Assembly (NCBI GenBank): GCA_016722065.1
Contig: JADKGX010000001.1
Coordinates: 620,001-684,000, forward strand
Origin: Planctomycetota bacterium
GTDB lineage: Bacteria; Planctomycetota; UBA8742; UBA2392
Length of the DNA: 64,000 nucleotides
Reading direction: 5' to 3'
Under the pieces are notes generated by a model, which was given only the letters and a program-made list of their open reading frames with translations, made no database searches and had not been told where the DNA came from. Both the position numbers and the translations under genes were made by a program. Below are positions 26,375 to 35,700 of the stretch, one piece after another (the stretch's first letter is position 1; each line of letters opens with the position of its first letter).

Positions 26375-27649
26375 ATGTCCACTCGCGTTACAGGCCGACA
26401 CACCTCCACCTCGCGCCGCTTCAACGCCTTTGAAGCCGTCAACGCCATGTTCGACCGCGCCGCAGACCGGCTGAACATGCCCGACTGGCTGCGCGAGATT
26501 CTCAAGACGCCCTTTCGCGAAGTCACGGTCAGCGTGCCTGTGCGCATGGATAGCGGCAAGATTCACGTCTACACCGGCTATCGAATTCAGCACAACGGCG
26601 CGCGCGGCCCCTGGAAGGGCGGCATTCGCTATCACCCCGAAGTCGACAAAGACGAAGTGCGTGCCCTGGCCAGCCTGATGACCTGGAAGACCGCGCTGAT
26701 TGACGTGCCCTTTGGCGGTGCCAAGGGCGGCGTGGCCTGCGACCCGATGAACATGAGCATGCTGGAACTTGAACGCCTGACGCGCAAGTTCACGGCCCGC
26801 ATTGCCATTGTGCTGGGCCCCCAGCGCGACGTGCCCGCACCCGACATGGGCACCGACGGCCAGGTGATGGCCTGGCTGATGGACGAATACAGTTCCCGCC
26901 GCGGCTACAGCCCCGGCGTGGTGACAGGCAAGCCGGTGAATGTGGGCGGCTCGCGCGGGCGGGTAACGGCCACGGCCATGGGCGTGCTGGCCGCGACCGA
27001 AGCCTACTATGCCGCGCACAACCAGACGCTTGCAGGCAAGACCTGCGCGATTCAGGGCTTTGGCAACGTGGGCAGCTTCACGGCCAAGTTCTGGCACGAA
27101 AAGGGCGGCAAGGTTGTGGCCGTCACGGACGTCAAGGGCGGCGTGTACAACAAGAAGGGCCTGGATGTGCCGGCCCTGTGGACCTACTTCAATGAAAAGC
27201 GCACCGTGGCTGGCTTTCCCGGTGGCGAAGTAATGAACAACCAGGACCTGTTTGCGCTGGATGTCGACTGCCTGATCCCGGCGGCCCTGGGCGACGTGAT
27301 TACGCCCAACAACGCCGGCACCATCAAGGCGCCATTGATTGTGGAAGCCGCCAACCACCCCACCATGCCCGAGGCCGACGAGATCCTGCATGAAAAGGGC
27401 ATCGTCGTGATTCCGGATATTCTGGCCAACGCCGGCGGCGTGACGGTGAGTTACTTTGAATGGAGCCAGAACCTGACCCAGTTCTACTGGGACGAAGAAC
27501 AGGTCAACAAGGAACTCGACCGCAAGATGCGCAAGGGCTTCCACGACGTGTACGAACTGGCCAAGAAGGAAAAGACCACCATGCGCACGGCGGCCTTCAT
27601 GGTGGCACTGCAACGGGTGGGCGACGCCGAAACCCAGCGCGGCAACTAG
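26375..27649 (+). CDS. gdhA: glutamate dehydrogenase (GdhA, Glu/Leu/Phe/Val dehydrogenase family)
   Basis: 424 residues, normal for the ~420-residue hexameric bacterial/archaeal type. The substrate-binding domain has GPWKGGIRYHPEV (about residues 75-90), MTWKTALIDVPFGGAKGGV with the catalytic Lys, and PAPDMGTD. The nucleotide-binding domain has GFGNVG near 226-231, then VDCLIPAALGDVI and EAANHPTMPEAD. It interconverts glutamate with 2-oxoglutarate and ammonia in the cytoplasm. NAD versus NADP preference cannot be read with confidence. The start ATG follows CAGGGCAAC. It is followed by a bidirectional terminator facing the obg gene, and may be under the preceding Rrf2 regulator. Confidence 0.95.
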   Translation: MSTRVTGRHTSTSRRFNAFEAVNAMFDRAADRLNMPDWLREILKTPFREVTVSVPVRMDSGKIHVYTGYRIQHNGARGPWKGGIRYHPEVDKDEVRALASLMTWKTALIDVPFGGAKGGVACDPMNMSMLELERLTRKFTARIAIVLGPQRDVPAPDMGTDGQVMAWLMDEYSSRRGYSPGVVTGKPVNVGGSRGRVTATAMGVLAATEAYYAAHNQTLAGKTCAIQGFGNVGSFTAKFWHEKGGKVVAVTDVKGGVYNKKGLDVPALWTYFNEKRTVAGFPGGEVMNNQDLFALDVDCLIPAALGDVITPNNAGTIKAPLIVEAANHPTMPEADEILHEKGIVVIPDILANAGGVTVSYFEWSQNLTQFYWDEEQVNKELDRKMRKGFHDVYELAKKEKTTMRTAAFMVALQRVGDAETQRGN

Positions 27650-27667
27650 CCACAGCCTTGGCAAAAC

Positions 27668-27695
27668 ATCGCCCCGTCCCAATGGGCGGGGCGAT
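27668..27695. terminator. bidirectional terminator between gdhA and obg
   Basis: Stem ATCGCCCCG / CGGGGCGAT, extended inward by CCC/GGG, with an AAT loop. It is followed by TTTC on the plus strand and GATGTTTT on the minus strand. It lies between the two convergent stops. Confidence 0.85.
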
Positions 27696-27726
27696 TTCAA
27701 CTTCGGTGCGCTGGCGCGGCCTGGCT

Positions 27727-28986
27727 TCAGGCCGGGGATTGAGCGTCGGCTTTGACAATGTGGAACAGCTTCCACAGCAGTTCCTTGACGCCCTTGCCGG
27801 TCACGCCGCTGATCAAATCAACGGGCTTGCCGATGCGGCGGGATACTTCAGCGGCTTTTTCTTCGGCGCCGGGAATGTCTGCCTTGTTGGCCACAATCAC
27901 GCGCGGCTTGGCGGCCAGCGTGGCGCTGAAGGCGGCAAGCTCGCCTTCAATCACTTCATAGTTGCGCACCAGTTGGTCGACTTCGTCCATGCTTACGTCA
28001 ATCAAGTGCAGCAGTACGCGGGTGCGTTCCACATGGCGCAGAAACTGGTGGCCCAGACCCTTGCCGTGGCTTGCGCCCTCAATCAGGCCTGGAATGTCGG
28101 CCATCACAAAGCGGCTTTCGCCCTGCATGTCGACAATGCCCAGATAGGGCGAAAGGGTGGTGAACGGATAGGCCGCAATCTTGGGCCGCGCGCGCGAACA
28201 CCGGGCCAGCAGCGTGCTTTTGCCGGCGTTGGGCAGGCCGACCAGCCCGACATCGGCAATCAGTTTGACTTCCAGCCGCAGGCGAACCGATTGGCCAGGG
28301 CGGCCGGGGTTGGCGCGGCGCGGGGCCTGGTTGGTGGCGGTGGCAAAGTGACGGTTGCCAAAGCCGCCGTTGCCGCCACGGGCTATGATCACGCGCATGC
28401 CCGGCTGGTTCATGTCGGCCAGAACGCGCGACTTGTGCTCAACTTCAGGTTCGGCCACTTCTTCGCCATGGGCGCCTTCTGCGGTGAAGGCCGAATCCGG
28501 GGCATGAATCGCGTCGGGGTCGTCTTCGGCATCGGCTTCTGCTTCGACGTCTGCATCGTCGGCTTCTGCTTCGTCAGCGTCGTCGGCTTCGTCCGTTTCG
28601 TCGGCTGATTCGTATGCAAGGGCGTCTGGTTGAACGCTGGTGCCTGGGCCGTCTTCAGCCGGCGCGGCATCGGCTGGCGGGGCTTCGGTGTAAAGTTCAT
28701 GAATCACGGTGCCTACGGGCACCTCCACAATCGTGTCGGGCGCGTTCTTGCCGGCGCAATCGCTGCCTTCGCCCTTGCCGCCGTCTTTGGCGCGGATCTC
28801 GCGAATGTTCTGCAGGTGGCCCAGCCCGTTCATGTGGTGGCTGGCGACAAACACGACATCGCCGCCGTCGCCGCCGTCGCCGCCGTCGGGCCCGCCCTTG
28901 GGCATCTGCGATTCATGCCGGAAGCTGGACCGGCCATCGCCACCCTTGCCGGCACGCACTATCAGTTCGTGTTCGTCAACAAACAT
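27727..28986 (-). CDS. obg: Obg-family ribosome-assembly GTPase with an acidic insertion
   Basis: 419 residues. The Gly-rich Obg domain begins at the N-terminus (GKGGDG, GGPDGGDGGDGGDV, residues 13-43) and resumes at about 185 (ARGGNGGFGN). The G domain has G1 GLPNAGKS (250-257), G3 DIPGLIEG and G4 NKAD. Between them, residues ~101-184 form an insertion of Asp/Glu/Ala low complexity not found in typical Obg, where G1 lies near residue 160. Obg binds the 50S subunit and helps its late assembly, and affects stringent response. The C-terminal extension of E. coli Obg is absent. No clear Shine-Dalgarno precedes the ATG. Confidence 0.95.
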   Translation of the reverse strand: MFVDEHELIVRAGKGGDGRSSFRHESQMPKGGPDGGDGGDGGDVVFVASHHMNGLGHLQNIREIRAKDGGKGEGSDCAGKNAPDTIVEVPVGTVIHELYTEAPPADAAPAEDGPGTSVQPDALAYESADETDEADDADEAEADDADVEAEADAEDDPDAIHAPDSAFTAEGAHGEEVAEPEVEHKSRVLADMNQPGMRVIIARGGNGGFGNRHFATATNQAPRRANPGRPGQSVRLRLEVKLIADVGLVGLPNAGKSTLLARCSRARPKIAAYPFTTLSPYLGIVDMQGESRFVMADIPGLIEGASHGKGLGHQFLRHVERTRVLLHLIDVSMDEVDQLVRNYEVIEGELAAFSATLAAKPRVIVANKADIPGAEEKAAEVSRRIGKPVDLISGVTGKGVKELLWKLFHIVKADAQSPA

Positions 28987-29081
28987 GGCGCGAGTTATAT
29001 GGGGGGATTACCAAAACCACAGTGGCAGCAAGCTACAATCGCGCGGGGTGCTGTTTCCCGCCCGCCTTGCCGGAGACGTGC

Positions 29082-29639
29082 ATGACAGAAGCCCCCTTGG
29101 AACTGCTGATCCTTGGCACGGGCGCGCTGGCCTGCGCGGCCTTTGACGCCATTTCCGGCGGCGCGGTGGCAGAGGGCGCACCCGGAGGCCTGAAGGTGCT
29201 GATGTTCATTGATACAGGCGACGGCACCATGGTAGGCGAAGAAGTCATGGGCCTGCGCGTGCAGGGCGGGCTTTCGGACCTGCCGCGGCTGAAAATCCAG
29301 GGCGCGCAAGCGGCCTTTGTAGCCTGTGAGGACGCCGCTCAGCGCACCCGGGCACTGGAGGCCGCCGGCAAGGTGAAGTACCGGCTGATCAGCCTGAAGC
29401 ACCCCAGCGCGATCATCAGCCCAGGGGCCAGCGTGGGCGAAGGCGGCTTCATCGGGCCGCTGTGCGTCATTGGCGCCGGGGCCAAAGTGGGCAAAGGCGT
29501 AACCATGGGTGCCGGGGCAATCCTGGAAAGTGGCTGCAGTGTGGGCGAAGGCGCGGTGATTGGCGCCGGTGCGATTGTAGGTCCCGGCGCGAAAGTAGAG
29601 TCCGGAACTGCTGTGGGCCTCGGACAGGTCGTGACCTAG
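29082..29639 (+). CDS. NeuD/PglD-type sugar O-acyltransferase, left-handed beta-helix
   Basis: 185 residues from the ATG at 29082, which follows CGGAG at a suitable distance. A short Rossmann-like N-terminal domain (LLILGTGALACAAFDAI) leads to about 100 residues of hexapeptide repeats ([LIV]-G-x-G; GPLCVIGAGAKVGKGVTMGAGAILESGCSVGEG). This order matches PglD/NeuD enzymes, which acetylate UDP-sugars using acetyl-CoA at the subunit interface of a trimer. The protein is slightly shorter than the ~210-residue family, lacking the last strands. It is transcribed with the GNAT gene 3 bases downstream. The sugar substrate is unknown. Confidence 0.75.
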   Translation: MTEAPLELLILGTGALACAAFDAISGGAVAEGAPGGLKVLMFIDTGDGTMVGEEVMGLRVQGGLSDLPRLKIQGAQAAFVACEDAAQRTRALEAAGKVKYRLISLKHPSAIISPGASVGEGGFIGPLCVIGAGAKVGKGVTMGAGAILESGCSVGEGAVIGAGAIVGPGAKVESGTAVGLGQVVT

Positions 29640-29642
29640 CCT

Positions 29643-30560
29643 ATGGCGCAAATCGTTCCCTACCACGAATCCTTGCTGGCACCCTGGGCGGACCTGCACA
29701 ACGCGGTGTTTGCCGGCCAGCACAACTTCTGGCCGGTGACGGCACGGTTGCTCAAGCGCCGCGTAGTTGGCGCGCCGGGCTTTGACCCCGAGCTGCTGCT
29801 GTTTGCCACAGACCACGACCGGTTGATTGGCTTTGCCCACGGCGGCGAAGCACGCGGGCCGGAACTTTACAACCTGGGCGTGCACCCGCTGGCCCGGCGC
29901 GGCGGCACCGGCAGTGCGCTACTTGCGGCCCTGCAAGTTGAACTTGGCCCGATGCGCCCGGACTGCCGCGGCATGAACGCCTTCTGGGGCAACTCGCGCG
30001 GGCCGGAGACCAGCTTTTTTGGCATGGTCGAGGGCATTGGCATTGCCCACGACGACAGCGCCGCCACGGCCTTTTTGGCACGCCACGGGTTTGCCAAAGG
30101 CCCCCAGGCCGTAAACCTGCGCGTGACCAGCCAAAGCATGGACCTGGAGCCCGGCCGCGACGCGCGCAAGCGCGCCGAAACCCTGGGCCTGGAACTGGGC
30201 ATGCTGCGCGGCCGCTGCCCGATTGTGGGCCAAAGTGCCAATGCAGAGCAGCCGTTGTCCGGCCAGGGCTGGTTTACCGCCGTGGCCCTGCACGCGGGGG
30301 TTGTGGCGGGCTACGCGCTGGGTTTTCCCACACCTGAACTTGGCCCGGGCCGGTTTGGAATCTTTGCGCTGGAGGTAGAGCCCGAACACCGCCGCAAGGG
30401 CATTGGCACGGCGCTGGTCATGCAACTGCTGCTGGAAATGCAAAGCGGGCGCTTCACGGCCTGCGAAGTAACGACCGTGCCCGCAGAAAGCCAGGGCGCG
30501 ATGGAACTGTATGAAAGACTGGGCTTTTCCGAATGCGCCAGGTTTGCGCTGTACGATTAG
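29643..30560 (+). CDS. tandem GNAT-domain N-acetyltransferase
   Basis: 305 residues with two GNAT folds. The first (about 1-150) carries LYNLGVHPLARRGGTGSALLAAL and the second (about 200-305) carries IFALEVEPEHRRKGIGTALVMQLL, each the acetyl-CoA pyrophosphate-binding loop R-x-x-G-x-G/A. The last part (EVTTVPAESQGAMELYERLGF) is the common C-terminal GNAT motif. It starts 3 bases after the acyltransferase stop, so the two are translationally coupled. Acyl acceptor unknown; other two-GNAT proteins include mycothiol synthase and peptide acetyltransferases. It is cytoplasmic. Confidence 0.85.
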   Translation: MAQIVPYHESLLAPWADLHNAVFAGQHNFWPVTARLLKRRVVGAPGFDPELLLFATDHDRLIGFAHGGEARGPELYNLGVHPLARRGGTGSALLAALQVELGPMRPDCRGMNAFWGNSRGPETSFFGMVEGIGIAHDDSAATAFLARHGFAKGPQAVNLRVTSQSMDLEPGRDARKRAETLGLELGMLRGRCPIVGQSANAEQPLSGQGWFTAVALHAGVVAGYALGFPTPELGPGRFGIFALEVEPEHRRKGIGTALVMQLLLEMQSGRFTACEVTTVPAESQGAMELYERLGFSECARFALYD

Positions 30561-30815
30561 GCCGCAGCAGGCAACGCCAAGCGCAAGCGAGCGGCATTCT
30601 GTTCGATCCCTGTTGCGTGCCCTGTCGACCCTTTGGGCCGACCCCCGGCGAACCCTTGCGCCGCAGTGCGGCACAAGGGCGCGTTGCTTCGCAACCCTAC
30701 CGGGCTGTTGTTTTCGCGGGCACCCGCGGGCACCCGCCGCCCAAAAGCACTCACTCCGTTCCTGGCCCCAAGTGAAGTGCTGAGTTATGTCGCCTCCATG
30801 GGGTATACTGCTGCC
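30561..30815. other. GC-rich intergenic region with several hairpins
   Basis: Contains the imperfect stem CCCTTG-c-GCCGC / GCGGC-a-CAAGGG (30653-30679), immediately followed by GTTGC-TTC-GCAAC (30683-30695) and then GGGCTGTTGTTTTCG. It may terminate the GNAT transcript. GGTATACT just before 30810 could be a -10 for the nuclease gene. Confidence 0.4.
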
Positions 30816-31433
30816 ATGCGCCGATCGATTGCCGGCAAACTGAACACGGGTGCCACTGCTGCCATCCTGCTTGTGCTGGTGGCGGGCCTGGGCGTGGCGG
30901 CCTGGCATTCCGGCCTGCTGCCGATTCGCCTTCGCCAGGACGGACTCTACGGTGGTGGCAACGCGCCCCCGGGCACGGCCTCGCCGGGAACACTGATCGA
31001 CCGGCCCAAGCTGTACTTGCCAGCGCCGAAAAACATCAAGCCCGGTTTTGTGCGTGTAACGCGAGTGATTGATGGCGACACAATTGTAGTGGCCGAAGAC
31101 ATGCACGTGCGCCTGATTGGCGTGGACACAGAGGAACTTGGCAAAGACAAAATCGACCCCCAAAGCCGGGCCTGGCAGGCTGCGCTTTGGGTGCAATCGC
31201 GGCTGGAAGGCGATGCGCAGGTGAAGCTTCAGTACGACGCCGAGCGCAAAGACAAATACGACCGCACCCTGGCCTACGTGATTTTAACCGACGGCAGCAT
31301 GTTGAATGACCTGCTGTTGCAGCAGGGCTGGGCACGCACCATGAAGATCGCCCCCAACACAAAGTACGCCAGCCACTTTGCAGAACTGGAGCTTGAGGCC
31401 CGCGACCAGCGCCTGGGACGCTGGGCAGAATGA
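30816..31433 (+). CDS. membrane-anchored thermonuclease (SNase-like)
   Basis: 205 residues from the ATG at 30816; an ATG six codons upstream is also possible, and neither has a convincing Shine-Dalgarno. One transmembrane or signal helix lies at 12-30, then a Gly/Pro linker. The SNase fold runs about 78-205: RVIDGDTIVV (Asp86, Asp88), VRLIGVDTEE (Arg99, Glu106/107) and KYDRTLAYV (Arg150), the calcium-site and catalytic residues of staphylococcal nuclease, then LNDLLLQQGWAR. It probably cuts DNA or RNA in the periplasm or at the membrane surface. The MFS gene starts 25 bases later on the same strand. Confidence 0.9.
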   Translation: MRRSIAGKLNTGATAAILLVLVAGLGVAAWHSGLLPIRLRQDGLYGGGNAPPGTASPGTLIDRPKLYLPAPKNIKPGFVRVTRVIDGDTIVVAEDMHVRLIGVDTEELGKDKIDPQSRAWQAALWVQSRLEGDAQVKLQYDAERKDKYDRTLAYVILTDGSMLNDLLLQQGWARTMKIAPNTKYASHFAELELEARDQRLGRWAE

Positions 31434-31458
31434 CGCTGCGCCCGGTGGCGCCGAATCT

Positions 31459-32694
31459 ATGCTGCCCGCCATGGCCCAGGCCGAAACTTCTGCAGGCACG
31501 CCCAAAGCAGCCACGGGCAGTTGGCTTTCGCGCAATGTGCTGATGCTTGGATTGATCAGCCTGTTGACCGACACGGCCAGCGAAGCGGCGATACCCCTGC
31601 TGCCGGTTTTCATTGTGTCGCTGGGTGCCGGTGCCATGGCACTGGGCTGGATTGAGGGTATCGCGGAGGCTACCTCAAGCATTCTCAAGCTGGTTACGGG
31701 CAAGGTGGCAGACCGCGTGGGAAAGAACCGGCCCTTTGTGGTCGGGGGTTATTCACTTTCTTCGGCCGCCAAGCCATTGATTGCGCTGGCCACGGCGCCC
31801 TGGCACGTGCTGGTGGTGCGCATTGTAGACCGCGTGGGAAAGGGCTTTCGCAGCAGCCCGCGCGATGCCTTGATTGCCGCCAGCGTGCCGCCGGCCCAGC
31901 GTGCCGCGGCCTTCAGCCTGCACCGGTCCATGGACCACGCCGGTGCGGTGATTGGCCCTTTGCTGGCCGCGGCCTATCTGTACTGGGTGGGCAGCCAGAC
32001 GCAGGACCTGCGGCTGCTGTTCTGGCTGACGGCGGTTCCGGGCGTGCTGGTGATTCTGGCCGCCGTGTTTGGCGTGCAGGAACTGCCCAAGCCGGCGCCG
32101 TCACCCAAGGCCCAGGCCGCGCAAGCGGGCCAGTCGCTGGTGCGCTTTCTGGTGCCGCTTGGCTTGTTTACGCTGGGCAATGCCAGCGACGTGTTTCTGC
32201 TTTTGAAGGTTGCCCAGGGCCACGTAGACCTGGTGACCTTTCCGCTGCTGTGGGTGGGGCTGCACATTGTGAAAGTGGCTTCCTCGATTCCGGGCGGCAA
32301 ACTGGCCGATCGGATTGGCCGCCGACGCGTAATCTGCATGGGCTGGGTGCTGTATGCCGCCATCTATGCGGGCTTTGCGTTTGTGGAAGACCAGCACACC
32401 ACCTGGGCGCTGCTGGCCGTGTACGGGCTGTACTACGGGCTGACCGAGGGGCCCGAAAAGGCCTTGATTGCTGAAATCGCGCCCCGCGACAAACGCGGCG
32501 CGGCCTATGGCTGGTACTACCTTACGTTGGGCATGCTGGCGCTGGCGGCCAGTGTCATGTTTGGTGCGTTGTGGGAATACGCTTCGCCCATGGCGGCCTT
32601 TCTGACCAGCGCCGCGCTGGCCCTGGCGGCCGTGGTGGCTTTCGCCGCCCTGGGCCCGCCACGGGCAACCACCCAGGCAGCGGCCTCGGCCTAG
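31459..32694 (+). CDS. MFS transporter
   Basis: 411 residues from the ATG at 31459 (an ATG at 31471 is an alternative). About 12 hydrophobic helices are visible. Between TM2 and TM3 the MFS signature GKVADRVGKNRP appears, with a second, symmetrical one (GGKLADRIGRRRV) in the second half. RIVDRVGKGFRSSPRDALIAAS (TM4/5 loop) is shared with a broad set of bacterial efflux-type MFS proteins. No substrate can be inferred. It stands next to the nuclease gene, with no functional link evident. Confidence 0.85.
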   Translation: MLPAMAQAETSAGTPKAATGSWLSRNVLMLGLISLLTDTASEAAIPLLPVFIVSLGAGAMALGWIEGIAEATSSILKLVTGKVADRVGKNRPFVVGGYSLSSAAKPLIALATAPWHVLVVRIVDRVGKGFRSSPRDALIAASVPPAQRAAAFSLHRSMDHAGAVIGPLLAAAYLYWVGSQTQDLRLLFWLTAVPGVLVILAAVFGVQELPKPAPSPKAQAAQAGQSLVRFLVPLGLFTLGNASDVFLLLKVAQGHVDLVTFPLLWVGLHIVKVASSIPGGKLADRIGRRRVICMGWVLYAAIYAGFAFVEDQHTTWALLAVYGLYYGLTEGPEKALIAEIAPRDKRGAAYGWYYLTLGMLALAASVMFGALWEYASPMAAFLTSAALALAAVVAFAALGPPRATTQAAASA

Positions 32695-32714
32695 CTGCCG
32701 GGCGATGGCCGGGT

Positions 32715-35700
32715 TCAGGGCTTGACCAGCAACTCGCCATTGAGAACCAGATACTGCGCGCCTTCGTTTTCATGCATGTGGCAACCGATGCGCCGCTTGC
32801 GGCCATCGTTGTAAATCAACTCCAGCGTGTTCTGGGTGACCCGCCACTGGCCCTGGCCGGGCTTTTGGCCGGCCACCGCGTCGCGCAGCACAAAGTTCGA
32901 ACCGCACCACCAGGCCAGCGCCATGGTGGCACCGATGCCCTCGTCTTTGAACGTGCCGTCGGCGTTGAAACTGATGCCCAGTTGCAGCTTCTTGTCGCGG
33001 GTTTCCCAGCCCTGGCGCAGATAGCGGCCTTCGGGCTTGGGCTGGGTGTCGGTGACGCGCCGGTACACAAACCGGCCGTCTTGCAGGGTGTCGCCCTTGC
33101 GGATGAACCACAGCGATTCCGTGGTGCCGTTGGGGCGGGCCAGGGTCACGGCCACGCTGTCGCCGTTGATCTGCCAGGTGCCGCAGTCACTGGTGAAGTA
33201 CTGGCGCCAGTAGTCCATGCGGAAGTTCAGCAGACCTTCGGGCGGCAGTTGCCGAATCACACTGCCGTCGGCAAAGAAGGTCAGGTACCACAGGCCGAGT
33301 TCCGTCTTGCCGTCGGTCGAAACTGGCCGCTGCCCGGAAAGGGCATAGATGCCCTGAAGGGCACCTTTGCCGGCAACCGGCGCGGCTTGGGGCCACAGAA
33401 ACGAGGGCGTGCAAAGCCGGTCCATGCTGACCCCAAGGCGCGGCGCGGCTTCGTCTTTGGTGCGGCAACTGGCCAGCGAGGCCGAGGCCAGCAGGGCGTC
33501 CATGGCTTCGATTTCGGTGGCCACGTTGGCCATGTCGGTAGAGACGAATGCCAGGGCGCCGGCCCGGCCACCGCGGTGCATGGCCGCCAGCATGACCAGC
33601 ACGTTGGCGCCGTCCATCTTGCCCAGCCCGGCACGCGCCAGCAGGTCGTACTTGGCGGCGTTGGGCCCGCCCTGGGCCGGGTCGGCCTGCGTTATGCCAT
33701 ACTGCCTGGCCAGCGCTTTCCATTGCGTGTCGAACCAGGTTTTGAAATCTGCCGTCTCGGCCGTGGCCACGGTTTCGGCCCAGGTAACAACGCCCTTTGC
33801 GGCGTTGCGCGAGGCCAGCACGGGGGCACCCAGGCCGTTGGCTGTAATCATCCAGTCTGCGGGCATGGCAAACACCCAGTCATTGAGCTGCGTGTCGGGT
33901 GTGCCTTGCGGGGCCGGTGTCGGCACGCGCAGGTCCGGTGCCGGGCCGACGGGGTCCGAAAGCCGCGTCATGTACTTGCTGTCCAGCACCAGGTACAGCT
34001 CGTGCTGTCCGTCCATGTCGCGGGTGCCGTCATCCTTGACGTGCAGGTTGAAGCCAAAGCGGCGCTTGCGGCCGTCGGTGTAGGTCAACTCCAGGGTGTT
34101 CTTTTCGATCCGCCAATTGCCCTTGCCGGGCTGGGCAGGCTGGTCCACAAGCCAGTAGTTGCCGCCGCACCACCAGCGCAAGCCCAGCAGCGAATTGAAG
34201 CCTTCGTCGGCAAAGGCACCGTTGGGCCAGAACGTGATTCCCTGGCGGAACTGCCAGCTATGGCGTTCGTGATCAAGGCTGATGTAACGGCCATTGAGGA
34301 CCGGCGTTTCCTGCTTGATCGGCCGCAACAGCTTGCCATTGGCTCGATACAGCTCTCCGTTCTTGAGCGTCAACGTGGTGTCTTTGCTGCCGTCAGCGCG
34401 CAGAATCGAAACCGTCTCGCCCTCAACTGTGTACGTGCCCAGTTTGTCGGCGTACTGCTGGTTCGAGAACTCGATGTCAAAGTTCAACAGGCCTTCACGC
34501 GGCATCATGCGCAGCACATGGCCATCCTTGAAGAACAGGAAGTACGAATACGAGCTGCGCGTCGTGATTCCGTAGTAGGAATAGTTCTCGACCTCAAAGC
34601 TCGGGGAGCCCCACAAACCCTCCAGTGGAAACTCGCCTTTCGGCCATGCCGCGGGCTTGTCCCACAGGAACGATGGCGTCACCAGCGGGTCGATGCGCGT
34701 ATTCAGTTTCGGGGCAACCTCCGGTTTGGCGCGCTGGCTGGCAAAGGTAAGGCTGCCCAGCATGGCCTCCAGGCGCTTGCCGTTGGCGGGCAACTGGTCC
34801 AGGTCTTCGGTGATGAAACACAGCACCCCGGCGCGCTTGCCCTTGTTGACACCAATCAGCAGAACGGCGCGCTTGCCGCCGTTGGCCAGTGTGGTCACGC
34901 CGCCGCCGTTGATCAGCTTGCAGCCGGTGGCGCTTTCCGATTCCGTGGGTTCCGAAACATCGGCAAAGGCGTAGTCGGCCAGCAGGTTGGCCCAGTGCAC
35001 GTTGTACCAGGCAGCAAAGCTGCCGCGCAGATCCTCGGGTCGGCCAAAGGTCACCTGGGTCAAGAACTGGCTGGCGCGCTCGGTTTCTTCCAGGGCCAGC
35101 AGGCTGGTGGTCATTGTGGTCAGGCGCGAGTTAGCCACCTGCCAGCCCGCAGGCATGGCAAACACCCAATCCATGATCTGCGTGTCCGGCGCGGCGCCGG
35201 TGGCGGGCTGGGGAACGGGTTGCGGTTGGGGTTGCGGCTGGGGCTGGGGTTGGGGCTGGGGTTGGGGTTGTTTGGTCGTGCCTGCGGCGGCGTCCAGCCG
35301 CGTCATGAACTTGCTGTTCAGGACAAGGAAGGGAGCGTTTTTTGGGTTTTCGTCGCGGTGAAGGTGAAACCCAAAGCGGCGCTTGCGCCCGTCGTTGTAG
35401 ATCAGTTCCAGAGTGTGCTTCTCGACGCGCCAGGTGCCCTGGCCGGGCTGGGGACTGGATTCCAGCAACCAGAAGTAGCCGCCGCTCCACCAGCGGATGT
35501 CCAGCAGCGAGTTGAAACCCTCGTCGTCAAAGGTGCCGTCACCGGAAAAGTTGATGCCCTTGTGCGTCTCCGGCGAGAAAATGCCGTAGTCGCTGCTGAT
35601 GTAGCGGCCCTCGAAGTCGGGCTTTTCGTCCTTGATCGGCTTGTAGACGTCGGTGTCCTTGTGCAGGTTGCCGTCCTGCAGTGTGAACGTGACAGGGTCT

